DNA of 64,000 nt from Alicycliphilus denitrificans K601 (GCF_000204645.1 NC_015422.1:3861001-3925000), one strand, 5' to 3'. Positions 9,093-18,078 are shown, counted from the first letter of the stretch. Made by a program: numbers and translations. The notes: generated by a model from the sequence alone, not told the origin.

Positions 9093-9898
9093 GCCCGCGC
9101 CAGCGCCTGCTGCTCGCCGGCTGCGCGGCTCCGGCGAGCGCGTTCTTCCTGGCCTTCTGGCTGCTGCCGGTGCTGCGCCTGCTGGCGCTGCCGGCCGAGA
9201 AGGGCTGGGGCACCTATTTCGTGGTGCTGACCGACGGCCGCTACATGGAGAGCATGCTCAACACGGTGCTGCTGTCGGTGGCCGTGACGCTGGCCACCCT
9301 CGTGATCGGCGCCACGGTGGGCATCTACCTGGCGCGGCGCAGCTTCTTCGGCAAGCGCTTGCTGCTGGCGCTGCTGACGCTGCCGCTGTCGTTCCCCGGC
9401 GTGATCATCGGCTTCTTCGTGATCCTGCTGGGCGGGCGCCAGGGGCTGGTGGCGGACCTGTCCAGCCAGCTCTTCGGCGAGCGCATCACCTTCGCCTACG
9501 GGCTGCTGGGCCTGTTCCTGGCCTACCTGTACTTCTCGCTGCCGCGCGCCATCGCCACCTATGCGGCCGCGGCCGAGGCCATGGACCTGCAGCTCGAGGA
9601 GGCGGCGCGCTCGCTGGGCGCCTCGCGCCTGCGCATCGTGCGCGACGTGTGGCTGCCCGAGCTCGCGCCCACCACCGTGGCCTGCGGCGCCATCCTGTTC
9701 GCCACGTCGATGGGCGCGTTCGGCACCGCCTTCACGCTGGCGAGCAAGTTCGAGGTGGTACCGATCACCATCTACAACGAGTTCACCAACTACGCCAATT
9801 TCGCGCTGGCCGCATCGCTGTCCATCGCCCTGGGGCTCGTCACCTGGCTGGCGCTGTTCCTGACGCGCCAGTTCGGCAGCAGCCAGGCCATGCGCTGA
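9089..9898 (+). CDS. ABC transporter permease 1
   Basis: 269 residues from TTG 9089, which overlaps the TGA of the binding-protein gene (TTGA); no in-frame ATG or GTG is better placed. About six hydrophobic segments and the EAA loop that docks the ATPase (AMDLQLEEAARSLGASRLRI). Pairs with the next gene as a heterodimeric inner-membrane channel. The TTG start implies modest translation coupled to the upstream gene. Confidence 0.85.
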   Translation: MSPRQRLLLAGCAAPASAFFLAFWLLPVLRLLALPAEKGWGTYFVVLTDGRYMESMLNTVLLSVAVTLATLVIGATVGIYLARRSFFGKRLLLALLTLPLSFPGVIIGFFVILLGGRQGLVADLSSQLFGERITFAYGLLGLFLAYLYFSLPRAIATYAAAAEAMDLQLEEAARSLGASRLRIVRDVWLPELAPTTVACGAILFATSMGAFGTAFTLASKFEVVPITIYNEFTNYANFALAASLSIALGLVTWLALFLTRQFGSSQAMR

Positions 9899-9923
9899 AA
9901 GCCGCACGAAAGGACCCCATCGC

Positions 9924-10724
9924 ATGCGACAACCAACGCACAACCGCGCGCCGTTCCTGTTCGCGGTCACCGCGCTCACCAGCCTGTTCATGATCGCGCC
10001 CATGCTGCTGTCGGTACTGGCCGGGCTGGTGAACAACTACAGCGTGGGCATCAAGAGCGGCTTCACGCTACGCTGGCTGCAGGAGGTGTGGGACGTCTAC
10101 GGCGGCACCGTCGGCTGGTCGCTGGGCATCGCCGCGGCCAGCGTGGCGGCCACGGCCGCCATCGGCGTGCCCTGCGCCTACGCGCTGGCGCGCAGCCGCT
10201 CGCGCCTGGCACGCGCCTTCGAGGAGCTGCTGACCCTGCCCGTGGCCGTGCCGGGCCTGGCGACGGCACTGGCGCTGATCCTGGCCTACGGCCAGATCGC
10301 GGCCTTCCGCCAGAGCTTTGCCTTCATCCTCGTGGGCCACATCGTCTTCACCCTGCCCTTCATGGTGCGCACCGTGGCCTCGGCCTTCCAGCGCAACGAC
10401 CTGGTGGCGCTGGAAGAGGCCGCGCGCACGCTGGGCGCGAGCTTTCCCCAGCGCTTTCTCGGCGTGCTGGTGCCGGCCGTGTTCCCGGCCATCGTGGCGG
10501 GCGGCCTGATGGTGTTCACGCTCTCGGTCGGCGAGTTCAACCTGACCTGGATGCTGCACACGCCGCTCACCCGCACCCTGCCCGTGGGCCTGGCCGACAG
10601 CTATGCGTCCATGCGCATCGAGATCGGCTCGGCCTACACGCTGGTGTTCTTCATCGTCATTCTCCCGGTGCTGTGGGCCTTGCAGGCCCTGGCCCAGCTC
10701 ATGCAAAAACGCTATGGAACTTGA
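9924..10724 (+). CDS. ABC transporter permease 2
   Basis: 266 residues, six hydrophobic segments and an EAA loop (DLVALEEAARTLGASFPQRF). Member of the binding-protein-dependent permease family in the same operon as permease 1, 25 bp downstream. Its 3' end overlaps the ATPase gene by 11 bp, a tight coupling typical of subunits made in fixed ratio. Confidence 0.88.
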   Translation: MRQPTHNRAPFLFAVTALTSLFMIAPMLLSVLAGLVNNYSVGIKSGFTLRWLQEVWDVYGGTVGWSLGIAAASVAATAAIGVPCAYALARSRSRLARAFEELLTLPVAVPGLATALALILAYGQIAAFRQSFAFILVGHIVFTLPFMVRTVASAFQRNDLVALEEAARTLGASFPQRFLGVLVPAVFPAIVAGGLMVFTLSVGEFNLTWMLHTPLTRTLPVGLADSYASMRIEIGSAYTLVFFIVILPVLWALQALAQLMQKRYGT

Positions 10725-11775
10725 ACGCATCCCGGTCGAGATCGACCACTGCTCCAAAACCTACGCCGACGGCACGCGCGGCCTGCAGCCCACCAGCCTG
10801 CACGTCGAGCCCGGCGAGGTGCTCGCACTGCTGGGGCCCTCGGGCTGCGGCAAGACCACGCTGCTGCGCCTGATCGCCGGGCTGGAGACGCTGGACCCGG
10901 GCGGGCGCATCCTGTTCGGCGAGCAGGACGTGACCCACCGCCCCGTGGAGCAGCGCGGCGTGGGCATGGTGTTCCAGAGCTACGCACTGTTTCCGCAGAT
11001 GAGCGTGGCCGCCAACATCGGCTACGGCCTGCGCATCCGCGGCGTATCGGCCGCCGAGGAGCGCCGCGCCGTGGGCGAGCTGGTCGAGCTCACGCGCCTC
11101 ACCGGCCTCGAAGCCAAGCGCCCCGGCGAGCTCTCGGGCGGCCAGCGCCAGCGCGTGGCGCTGGCGCGCGCCGTGGCCGTGCGCCCGCGCGTTCTGCTGC
11201 TCGACGAGCCGCTCGCGGCCCTGGACGCCAAGCTCAAGGAGCAGTTGCGCGAGGAGCTGGCCGAGCTGCTGCGGCGGCTGCACATCACCGCCATCCACGT
11301 CACGCACGACCAGCAGGAATCCATGGCCATCGCCGACCGCCTGGCCGTGATGCGCGCCGGCAGCATCGTGCAGGTGGGCCACGGCGAGGACCTGTACCGC
11401 GCGCCCGCCCACCCCTTCGTGGCCGAGTTCCTCGGCCGGGTGAACCGCATCGAGCGCTCGCCCGAGTCGCTCGCACGCGGCGTGCTGACGATCGGCGGCG
11501 CGACGCTGACCTGCCCGCCGGCGCTCGACCAGAGCGCTCTGCTGGTGCGCCCGGAAGACATACAGATAGGCCCGCGCCAGGACGGCTGGGGCGTGGCGCG
11601 GGTCGAGCAGCGCAGCTTCCTCGGCGACCGGGTGCAGCTGCGCCTGAGCGCGGCCGGCGTGCCCGGCACGCTGCTGGCCGACGCGGCACGCGACACGCCC
11701 TACCGCAGCGGCGACGAGGTGGGCATCCGCATCGACCCGCAACGCCTGATGAGTACCGCAGAGGCCAGCGCATGA
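10714..11775 (+). CDS. ABC transporter ATP-binding protein (PotA/UgpC-like)
   Basis: 353 residues. Walker A GPSGCGKTT (about residues 40-48), Q-loop VFQSYALF, signature LSGGQRQRVALARA, Walker B VLLLDEPLAALD and H-loop VTHDQQE are all intact. A C-terminal regulatory TOBE domain follows (LLVRPEDIQIGP). Energises the two permeases above. ATG 10714 gives the standard N-terminus and overlaps permease 2; the stop overlaps the phosphodiesterase ATG (ATGA). Confidence 0.93.
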   Translation: MELERIPVEIDHCSKTYADGTRGLQPTSLHVEPGEVLALLGPSGCGKTTLLRLIAGLETLDPGGRILFGEQDVTHRPVEQRGVGMVFQSYALFPQMSVAANIGYGLRIRGVSAAEERRAVGELVELTRLTGLEAKRPGELSGGQRQRVALARAVAVRPRVLLLDEPLAALDAKLKEQLREELAELLRRLHITAIHVTHDQQESMAIADRLAVMRAGSIVQVGHGEDLYRAPAHPFVAEFLGRVNRIERSPESLARGVLTIGGATLTCPPALDQSALLVRPEDIQIGPRQDGWGVARVEQRSFLGDRVQLRLSAAGVPGTLLADAARDTPYRSGDEVGIRIDPQRLMSTAEASA

Positions 11776-12611
11776 ACTCCACCCCCTACACCTTCCTGGT
11801 CCAGATCACAGACCTGCACATCCGCGAGCCCGGCCGCCTGGCCTACGGCCGCATCGACACCGCGCCCTACCTGCGGCGCACGGTGGACAGCGTGCTGGCC
11901 CTGCGCCAGAAGCCCGACGCGGTCGTCATCACCGGCGACCTGTCGGACTTCGGCCGCGAGGCCGAATACGCGCACCTGGCCGGGCTGCTGGCGCCGCTCG
12001 GCGATCTGCCCGTGTACCTGCTGCCCGGCAACCACGACGAGCGCGCGCAGCTGCGCCGCAGCTTCGCTCGGCACGCCTACCTGCAGGGCGGCGGCGAATT
12101 CGTGCAGTACAGCGTCCGCGTCGGTCCGCTGCGACTGATCGCGCTCGACACGGTGGAGCCCGGCCAGAGCCACGGCACGCTGTGCGCCCAGCGCCTGGCG
12201 TGGCTGGAGCGCGAGCTCGCCGCCTGCCGGGACGAGCCCGTGGTCATCGCCATGCACCACCCGCCGTTTCGCACGCTCATCGGCCACATGGACAGGATCG
12301 GCCTGCTCGAAGGCGCCGCGCAGTTCGAGGCCATCGTGGCGCGCCACGCCAACGTGGAGCGCATCATCTGCGGGCACCTGCACCGCGCCATCGACGTGCG
12401 CTTCGGCGGCACCATCGCCTCCACCTGCCCCGCGCCGGGGCACCAGGTGGCGCTGGACCTGCAGCCCGACGCGCCCTCGGCCTGGATGCTGGAGCCGCCT
12501 GCCTTTCGCGTCCATGCCTGGGACGGGCAGCGGCTGGTATCGCACCTTGCGGCTGCGGGAATCTTCGAAGGCCCCTATCCTTTCCATGAAAATGGCATGC
12601 TCATAGACTGA
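11772..12611 (+). CDS. metallophosphoesterase, GpdQ/CpdA-like phosphodiesterase
   Basis: 279 residues. The full binuclear-metal motif set is present: QITDLH, GDLSDFG, GNHDE, MHHPPF and GHLHRA. The overall layout, including RIDTAPYLRRTVDSVLAL and the ending GPYPFHENGMLID, resembles from memory the Enterobacter glycerophosphodiesterase GpdQ and class III cyclic-nucleotide phosphodiesterases. No signal peptide, so it acts in the cytoplasm on a compound brought in by the importer. Overlap ATGA with the ATPase gene places it firmly in the operon. Glycerophosphodiesters are the favoured substrate by inference; cyclic nucleotides are the alternative. Confidence 0.85.
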   Translation: MNSTPYTFLVQITDLHIREPGRLAYGRIDTAPYLRRTVDSVLALRQKPDAVVITGDLSDFGREAEYAHLAGLLAPLGDLPVYLLPGNHDERAQLRRSFARHAYLQGGGEFVQYSVRVGPLRLIALDTVEPGQSHGTLCAQRLAWLERELAACRDEPVVIAMHHPPFRTLIGHMDRIGLLEGAAQFEAIVARHANVERIICGHLHRAIDVRFGGTIASTCPAPGHQVALDLQPDAPSAWMLEPPAFRVHAWDGQRLVSHLAAAGIFEGPYPFHENGMLID

Positions 12612-12633
12612 TAGCACTGCACCACCGTCCTCC

Positions 12634-14301
12634 ATGAAGCATCTGCTCAACCTGCTAGCCGCCATTGCCCTGCTCGTGTGGGGCACTCACCTCGTGCGGG
12701 TGGGCGTACTGCGGGTGTTCGGGGCCAACCTGCGCAGCCTGCTGGCGCGCAGCATGGGCAACCGCTTCACGGCGGCGCTGTCGGGTATCGGCGTGACGGC
12801 GTTGGTGCAGTCCAGCACCGCCACCTCGCTGATGACCGCCTCATTCGTCGGCCAGGGCCTGATCGCCCTGCCGGCCGCGCTGGCCGTGATGCGCGGCGCC
12901 GACATCGGCACCGCGCTCATGGCCGTGCTCTTCTCCACCGACCTGTCCTGGCTCTCGCCGCTGTTCATCTTCGTCGGCGTCGTCCTGTATCTGTCGCGGC
13001 AGGAGACCACCTCGGGCCGCGTGGGCCGGGTCCTCATCGGCCTGGGGCTGATGCTGCTGGCGCTCGAACGCGTCACCCAGGCCACCGAGCCGATGATGGC
13101 CTCCCCCATCACCCACGTGGTGCTGGAGTCGATGGGCTCGGACGTGTTCGCCGAGATCCTGATCGGCGCGGTGCTGGCCATCGTTTCCTACTCCAGCCTG
13201 GCCGTGGTGCTGCTCATCGCCGCCATGGCCGACACGAGCGTCGTGCCCCTGGACATGGCCCTCGGGATGGTGCTGGGCGCCAACCTGGGCAACGGCCTGA
13301 CCGCCATGCTGACCATGGCCAAGTCCTCGGTGGAAGTGCGCCAGGTCACGGTGGGCAACATGGTGTTCAAGCTGATGGGCGTGGTGCTCATGGCGCCGTT
13401 CATCGACGGCTGGATCCGGTTCGTACAGCCCCACCTGCCCGCCACCTCGCACAGCGTCGTGCTGTTCCACCTGGCGTACAACATCATCATCAGCGTGGGC
13501 TTCATCGGCCTCACGCAATGGGTGGCGCACGTGATCACACGCCTGCTGCCTCCGCTCGACCCGGCCAAGAACCCGCTGCGGCCGCACCACCTCGATCCCT
13601 CCGCGCTGGCCACGCCATCCCTGGCCATCTCCTGCGCCGCGCGCGAGGCGCTGCACCAGGCCGATCTGGTGGAGACCATGCTCAATGGCCTGAAGACCGT
13701 GTGGCAGACCGACGACCAGCGGCTGGCCGCGGAACTGCGCGCCATGGACGACCAGGTGGACAGCCTGTACTCGGCCATCAAGTACTACATGACCAAGATC
13801 TCACGATCCTCGCTCGACGAGAACGAGGGGCGGCGCTGGACGGAAATCATCAGCTTCACCATCAACATGGAGCAGATCGGCGACCTGGTCGAGCGCGTGC
13901 TGCAGGACGTGGAGGACAAGAAGATCAAGAAGGGGCGCAAGTTCTCGCACGCCGGGCTGCAGGAAATCAACGAGATGCACGACCATCTGGTGGCCAACCT
14001 GCGCCTGGCCATGAGCGTGTTCCTGACCAGCAACGCGCGCGACGCGCAGAAGCTCCTGGAAGAGAAGACGCGCTTTCGCGAGCTGGAGCTGGCCTACTCC
14101 GCCACCCACCTCAACCGGCTGGCGGACAACACCATCCAGAGCATAGAGACGAGCTCGCTGCACATCGACATCATCAGCGACCTCAAGCGCATCAACTCGC
14201 TGCTGTGCTCCGTGGCCTACCCGGTGCTGGAAGCCAACGCGTCCATCCGCCCCCTGCAGTCGCAAGGCGAGGCCGCCGCGCCGCAGGGCGAGCGGCAGTG
14301 A
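12634..14301 (+). CDS. Na/Pi cotransporter family protein with C-terminal PhoU-like domain
   Basis: 555 residues. The N-terminal 300 residues hold the duplicated Na+/phosphate symporter repeat with the QSST signature (ALVQSSTATSLMTA) and several membrane spans; the C-terminal 230 residues (MEQIGDLVERVLQDVEDKK) are a PhoU-like helical domain. This is the YjbB/NptA-like arrangement; E. coli YjbB is reported to export phosphate. It begins 22 bp after the phosphodiesterase, so it may dispose of or balance phosphate released by that enzyme (inference). Confidence 0.88.
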   Translation: MKHLLNLLAAIALLVWGTHLVRVGVLRVFGANLRSLLARSMGNRFTAALSGIGVTALVQSSTATSLMTASFVGQGLIALPAALAVMRGADIGTALMAVLFSTDLSWLSPLFIFVGVVLYLSRQETTSGRVGRVLIGLGLMLLALERVTQATEPMMASPITHVVLESMGSDVFAEILIGAVLAIVSYSSLAVVLLIAAMADTSVVPLDMALGMVLGANLGNGLTAMLTMAKSSVEVRQVTVGNMVFKLMGVVLMAPFIDGWIRFVQPHLPATSHSVVLFHLAYNIIISVGFIGLTQWVAHVITRLLPPLDPAKNPLRPHHLDPSALATPSLAISCAAREALHQADLVETMLNGLKTVWQTDDQRLAAELRAMDDQVDSLYSAIKYYMTKISRSSLDENEGRRWTEIISFTINMEQIGDLVERVLQDVEDKKIKKGRKFSHAGLQEINEMHDHLVANLRLAMSVFLTSNARDAQKLLEEKTRFRELELAYSATHLNRLADNTIQSIETSSLHIDIISDLKRINSLLCSVAYPVLEANASIRPLQSQGEAAAPQGERQ

Positions 14302-14310
14302 CGGCTGCGG

Positions 14311-15276
14311 TCAGCCGCGCCGCGCGTAGCGCTGGGCCAGCACCGCGCATACCATGAGCTGCATCTGGTGGAACACCATCAGCGGCAGCACGATGGCGCC
14401 GGCCGCCTGCGAGGCGAACAGCACCTTGGCCATGGGCACGCCACTCACCAGGCTCTTCTTGGAGCCGCAGAACACTATGGTGATCTCGTCCTCCTTGGGA
14501 AAGCCCAGGCGCCGCGCCAGCCAGGTGGTGGCCGTGAGCGCCGCCCCCAGGATCACCGCGCACACCACCAGCAGGCCCGCCAGCGCCGGCAGCGGCAGCT
14601 GGCGCCACAGCCCCGCCACCACGGCCGCGCTGAACGCCGTGTAGACCACCAGCAGCACCGAGCCCTGGTCCACGAACTTGAGGGCGGCCGCGTGGCGCGC
14701 GATGAAGCCGCCGATCCAGGGGCGCAGCAGGTGGCCCGCCACGAACGGCAGCAGCAGCTGCAGCATGATGCGCCCTATGCTGCCCAGGATGTCCTGCTGC
14801 GCCGTGCCCGTGTGCGGCAGCACCAGCCCCACCAGCAGCGGCGTGATCACGATGCCCAGCAGCGTGGAGGCCGATGCGCTGCAGATGGCCGCCGCCATGT
14901 TGCCGCGCGCCACCGCCGTGAAGGCGATCGCCGACTGCACCGTGGCCGGCAGCACGCACAGGAACAGCACGCCCATGTACAGCTCGGGCGTCACCAGCGG
15001 CTGCAGCACGGGCCTGAGCCCCCAGCCCAGCAGCGGGAACAGCGCGAAAGTGCTGGCCACCACGAGCACGTGCAGCCGCCAGTGGCCCAGGCCCGCGAGC
15101 ACGGCCTCGCGCGAGAGCTTGGCGCCGTGCATGAAGAACAGCAGCGCCACCACGGCCACCGTGGCCTTCTCGAAGAAGGCACCCACGGCGCCGGAGGCCG
15201 GCAGCACGCTGGCCAGCGCGACGGTGGCGACCAGCGCCAGGGTGAAGTTGTCGGGGAGCAGGCGGGATCGGGCCAT
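14311..15276 (-). CDS. bile acid:sodium symporter family protein
   Basis: 321 residues from ATG 15276 (MARSRLLPDNFTLALV), preferred over an ATG-rich extension to 15336 because it matches the usual start of the family; neither start has a strong ribosome site. About nine to ten hydrophobic segments, with the conserved CGSKKSLVSGVPMAK and VLPATVQSAIAFTAVARGN motifs of the YfeH-like group. Inner-membrane transporter, substrate unknown. Divergent from a LysR regulator 105 bp away, which probably controls it. Confidence 0.88.
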   Translation of the reverse strand: MARSRLLPDNFTLALVATVALASVLPASGAVGAFFEKATVAVVALLFFMHGAKLSREAVLAGLGHWRLHVLVVASTFALFPLLGWGLRPVLQPLVTPELYMGVLFLCVLPATVQSAIAFTAVARGNMAAAICSASASTLLGIVITPLLVGLVLPHTGTAQQDILGSIGRIMLQLLLPFVAGHLLRPWIGGFIARHAAALKFVDQGSVLLVVYTAFSAAVVAGLWRQLPLPALAGLLVVCAVILGAALTATTWLARRLGFPKEDEITIVFCGSKKSLVSGVPMAKVLFASQAAGAIVLPLMVFHQMQLMVCAVLAQRYARRG

Positions 15277-15343
15277 GGCGAGTGCGAAGCGGGAGATTGG
15301 GGGAGGTTCGAGGTGCCGATTGGATCGCATGCGCATTCAAAAA

Positions 15344-15357
15344 AGAAATTAATTTCT
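15344..15357. promoter_or_regulatory. perfect palindrome between symporter and lysR, candidate LysR operator
   Basis: AGAAATTAATTTCT is a perfect 14-bp AT-rich palindrome 24 bp before the lysR-type ATG, in the shared divergent promoter region. Position and symmetry fit a LysR-type regulator site, although it does not follow the T-N11-A spacing exactly. Confidence 0.5.
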
Positions 15358-15381
15358 CTGATGAACCTATGATCGTGAATC

Positions 15382-16323
15382 ATGAATGTGACCTTGCGCC
15401 AGCTCCAGGTGTTTCTGTCGGTGGCCGCCACGCGCAACTTCAGCCGCGCGGGCGACCAGGTCGGGTTGACGCAACCGGCCGTGAGCCGCAGCATCACCGA
15501 GCTGGAGGCGCAGCTCGGCCTGCAGCTGCTCAACCGCACGACGCGCGAGGTCGACCTCACCGACGCGGGCCGCAGCCTCGCGGCGCGGCTGCCGCGCGTG
15601 CTCGAAGACCTGGAGGCCACGCTGCTCGACGTGCAGGGCATGTCCACCGCGCTGCACGGCCGCGTGCGCGTGGCCAGCAGCCCCACGCTGTCGGCCAACC
15701 TGCTGCCCGACTGCATCGCGCGCTGCCAGCGCGAGCTGCCCGGCGTGCAGGTCATGCTGCTGGACCGCGTGCAGAACGACGTGCTGTCCAGCGTGCTCTC
15801 GGGCGAGGTGGATTTCGGCGTGGTCATCGATCCCGGCGACCGCGAGGCGCTGCACTGCGAGCCCGTCTACACCGAGCCATTCGGCCTGGCCTGCCCACCC
15901 GCGCACCGGCTCGCGCGCCGGCGCCAGGTGCGCTGGACCGATCTGGCGGACGAGCCGCTGGTGCTGCTGGACCACGCCTCGGGCAGCCGCCGCCTCATCG
16001 ACCGCGCGCTGGCCGCTCAGGGCGTGCAGGCCCGGGTGGCGCAGGAGGTGGGCCATGCCACCACGATCTTCCGCATGCTCGACGCGGGCCTGGGCGTGTC
16101 GGTCATCCCCATGCTGGCCCTGCCGCCCGAGGGCCTGCCGCACCTGGCCATACGGCCGCTGCTGCCGCGCGTGGATCGCGACATCGTGCTCGTGCACCGG
16201 CGCAACCGCGCGCTCGCGCCGCTGGCGCAGCGCGTGTGGGACCTGGTGCGCGACGTGGCGCACGCGCGCCAGCGCATCACCAGCCCAGCGCCGCGGCCAG
16301 GATCAGGCTCGCCTCGGGCGTGA
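15382..16323 (+). CDS. LysR-family transcriptional regulator
   Basis: 313 residues. N-terminal winged helix-turn-helix (RQLQVFLSVAATRNFSRAGD through LTQPAVSRSITELEAQLGLQ) and a C-terminal substrate-binding-like co-inducer domain. Divergent from the bile-acid-symporter-family gene, the classical LysR arrangement, so it probably activates that gene. Its last 47 bp overlap, antisense, the end of the convergent Nudix gene, so the tail (ITSPAPRPGSGSPRA) is likely not conserved. Confidence 0.92.
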   Translation: MNVTLRQLQVFLSVAATRNFSRAGDQVGLTQPAVSRSITELEAQLGLQLLNRTTREVDLTDAGRSLAARLPRVLEDLEATLLDVQGMSTALHGRVRVASSPTLSANLLPDCIARCQRELPGVQVMLLDRVQNDVLSSVLSGEVDFGVVIDPGDREALHCEPVYTEPFGLACPPAHRLARRRQVRWTDLADEPLVLLDHASGSRRLIDRALAAQGVQARVAQEVGHATTIFRMLDAGLGVSVIPMLALPPEGLPHLAIRPLLPRVDRDIVLVHRRNRALAPLAQRVWDLVRDVAHARQRITSPAPRPGSGSPRA

Positions 16324-17095
16324 ACGCGCCGCGCGCGAGGCGCTCCAGCAGCGCGGCGCGCGGGAGCAGCTCGAAGCGCGCCACCTCGCCGTCCTGGTTC
16401 ACGGGCGCCATGCCCTCGGGCACCTGGGCCCGGAACCAGTCGATGCGCTCGACCATGTAGCCGCAGCCGCCGGCCTCGTCGCTGGGCTGGGCGAACTCCA
16501 CGTGCCCGCCATGCGCCACGCCCTGCAACGCGGCCACGCGCAGGCCGGCTTCCTCCCAGGTCTCGCGCTCCACGGCGCTGGCAAGGCTGTCGGCGGCCGA
16601 CACCATGCCGCCCATCAGCGTGTCCCACATGCCCGGGTTGTTGGGTTTGTCGAAGGCGCGCTGCTGCACCCACATGGCGCCGTCCGCCGTGCAGCCCACC
16701 AGGTGCACGGCCTGCGTGGCCAGGCCCAGCACGCGCACGGCGCCGCGCTCCACGGTGGCCAGGCGCCGCCCGTCCGCGCCGCAGACGGCCAGCTGCTCGT
16801 CGCGCCAGGGGCCGCAGCGGCCGGCGGCGCGCAGCGCCCGCGCCAGCGCGTTCAGCGCGGCCGTGGCGTCCTCGCCTGCCGGCAAGGCCCAGGCAGGGGC
16901 GCCCTCATGCTCTACTATCAATAGCTGGTAGCGCTCGTCCAGCAAGCGTTTGAGGTCGATTTTGGCAAAAACCTCTGCATCCACCGAACCCACGCGCTCG
17001 TCCCCCAGCAGGAGCGGCGTGCGCGGCGCCGCCGGGCCGCAGGTGGCGCGCGCACGCGCGGCGGCCACCCAGGCGGGGGCGGTGGCAGCCGTCAC
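16277..17095 (-). CDS. DUF4743/Nudix hydrolase family protein (thiamine pyrophosphokinase-associated type)
   Basis: 272 residues from GTG 17095, whose TGA-overlap with the upstream gene (GTGA) fixes the start. N-terminal DUF4743-type domain (residues about 30-110) and a Nudix domain with GGMVSAADSLASAVE then RETWEEAGL; the first acidic residue of the box is Asp rather than Glu. Similar proteins hydrolyse nucleoside-diphosphate-linked compounds, some acting on damaged thiamine diphosphates; the substrate here is unknown. The N-terminal domain (VFAKIDLKRLLDERYQLLIV) is encoded across dispersed repeat copy 4. Coupled to the quinone oxidoreductase gene. Confidence 0.82.
   Translation of the reverse strand: MTAATAPAWVAAARARATCGPAAPRTPLLLGDERVGSVDAEVFAKIDLKRLLDERYQLLIVEHEGAPAWALPAGEDATAALNALARALRAAGRCGPWRDEQLAVCGADGRRLATVERGAVRVLGLATQAVHLVGCTADGAMWVQQRAFDKPNNPGMWDTLMGGMVSAADSLASAVERETWEEAGLRVAALQGVAHGGHVEFAQPSDEAGGCGYMVERIDWFRAQVPEGMAPVNQDGEVARFELLPRAALLERLARGAFTPEASLILAAALGW
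16909..16975 (+). repeat. dispersed repeat, copy 4 (inside Nudix gene)
   Basis: CTACTATCAATAGCTGGTAG, CGCTCGTCCAGCAAGCGTT, then GAGGTC and TTTTGGCAAAAA. All blocks of the intergenic copies are present in order; it runs antisense to the Nudix gene and is fully translated on the opposite strand. Confidence 0.75.
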
Positions 17096-18078
17096 GGCAG
17101 CGTGAGGATGGTGGAGCCCGTGGTCTTGCGCGCCTCCAGGTCGCGGTGCGCTTGCTGCACGTCGGTGAGGGCGTAGCGCTGCGCGATGTGGATCTTGACC
17201 TGGCCGCTCTCGACCACGGCGAACAGGTCGTCGGCCATGGCCTGCGTGGCCTCGCGCGTGGCGATGTGCGAGAACAGCGTCTGGCGCGTGACGTAGAGCG
17301 AGCCCTTGGCCCCCAGCATGCCCGGCGCGAACGGCGGCACGGGGCCGGAGGCATTGCCGAAGCTCGCCATCAGGCCGAAGGGGCGCAGGCAGTCGAGCGA
17401 CTTGTCCCAGGTGTCCTTGCCCACCGAGTCGTAGACCACCTTCACGCCCTTGCCCCCGGTGATCTCCTTCACGCGCGCGGCGAAGTCTTCCCTTGCGTAG
17501 TTGATGGCGTGGGCCGCGCCGTTGTCCAGCGCCAGCTGGCACTTGGCGTCCGAGCCCGCCGTGCCGATGAGCCGCAGGCCCAGCGCACGCGCCCACTGGC
17601 AGGCGATCAGGCCCACGCCGCCCGCGGCCGCGTGGAACAGCACGTAGTCGCCCGGCTCCAGCCCCTCGACGGGGCGCGCCTTCTTGAGCAGGTACTGCGC
17701 CGTCAGGCCCTTGAGCATCATGGCCGCGCCGGTCTCGAAGCCGATGGCATCGGGCAGCCTGCACACGCACTTGGCGGGCATCACGCGCACCTCGCAGTAG
17801 CTGCCGGGCGGCTGGCTGGCGTAGGCGGCGCGGTCGCCCGCCTTCAGGTGCGTGACGCCCTCGCCCACGGCCTCGATGACGCCTGCCGCCTCCATGCCGA
17901 TGCCGGCGGGCATGCTCAGCGGGTACAGGCCCGTGCGGTGGTACACGTCGATGAAATTCAGGCCCACGGCGTGGTGGCGTATGCGCACCTCGCCCGGTCC
18001 GGGATCGCCCACCTGCACGTCGACGATCTGGAGTTCTTCGGGGCCGCCATGCTGGCGGATCTGTACGGCGAGGGTCAT
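17092..18078 (-). CDS. NADPH:quinone oxidoreductase (zeta-crystallin-like MDR family)
   Basis: 328 residues from ATG 18078, which has AGGAGA upstream. Medium-chain reductase without zinc ligands: N-terminal GroES-like domain (EVRIRHHAVGLNFIDVYHRT), nucleotide-binding motif HAAAGGVGLIACQWA, then KVVYDSVGKDTWDKSLDCL. The family reduces quinones or alkenals with NADPH in the cytosol. Length matches E. coli QorA (327). The stop overlaps the Nudix GTG, so the two are co-translated. Divergent from the EamA transporter gene. Confidence 0.92.
   Translation of the reverse strand: MTLAVQIRQHGGPEELQIVDVQVGDPGPGEVRIRHHAVGLNFIDVYHRTGLYPLSMPAGIGMEAAGVIEAVGEGVTHLKAGDRAAYASQPPGSYCEVRVMPAKCVCRLPDAIGFETGAAMMLKGLTAQYLLKKARPVEGLEPGDYVLFHAAAGGVGLIACQWARALGLRLIGTAGSDAKCQLALDNGAAHAINYAREDFAARVKEITGGKGVKVVYDSVGKDTWDKSLDCLRPFGLMASFGNASGPVPPFAPGMLGAKGSLYVTRQTLFSHIATREATQAMADDLFAVVESGQVKIHIAQRYALTDVQQAHRDLEARKTTGSTILTLP

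Noticed and set aside
12580..12630. Possible extra copy of the dispersed repeat at the end of the phosphodiesterase gene (ATAGACTGATAGCAC)
   Set aside because: Only short matches to ATAGC; the AGCGCTT, AAGCGCT and GGCC blocks are missing.
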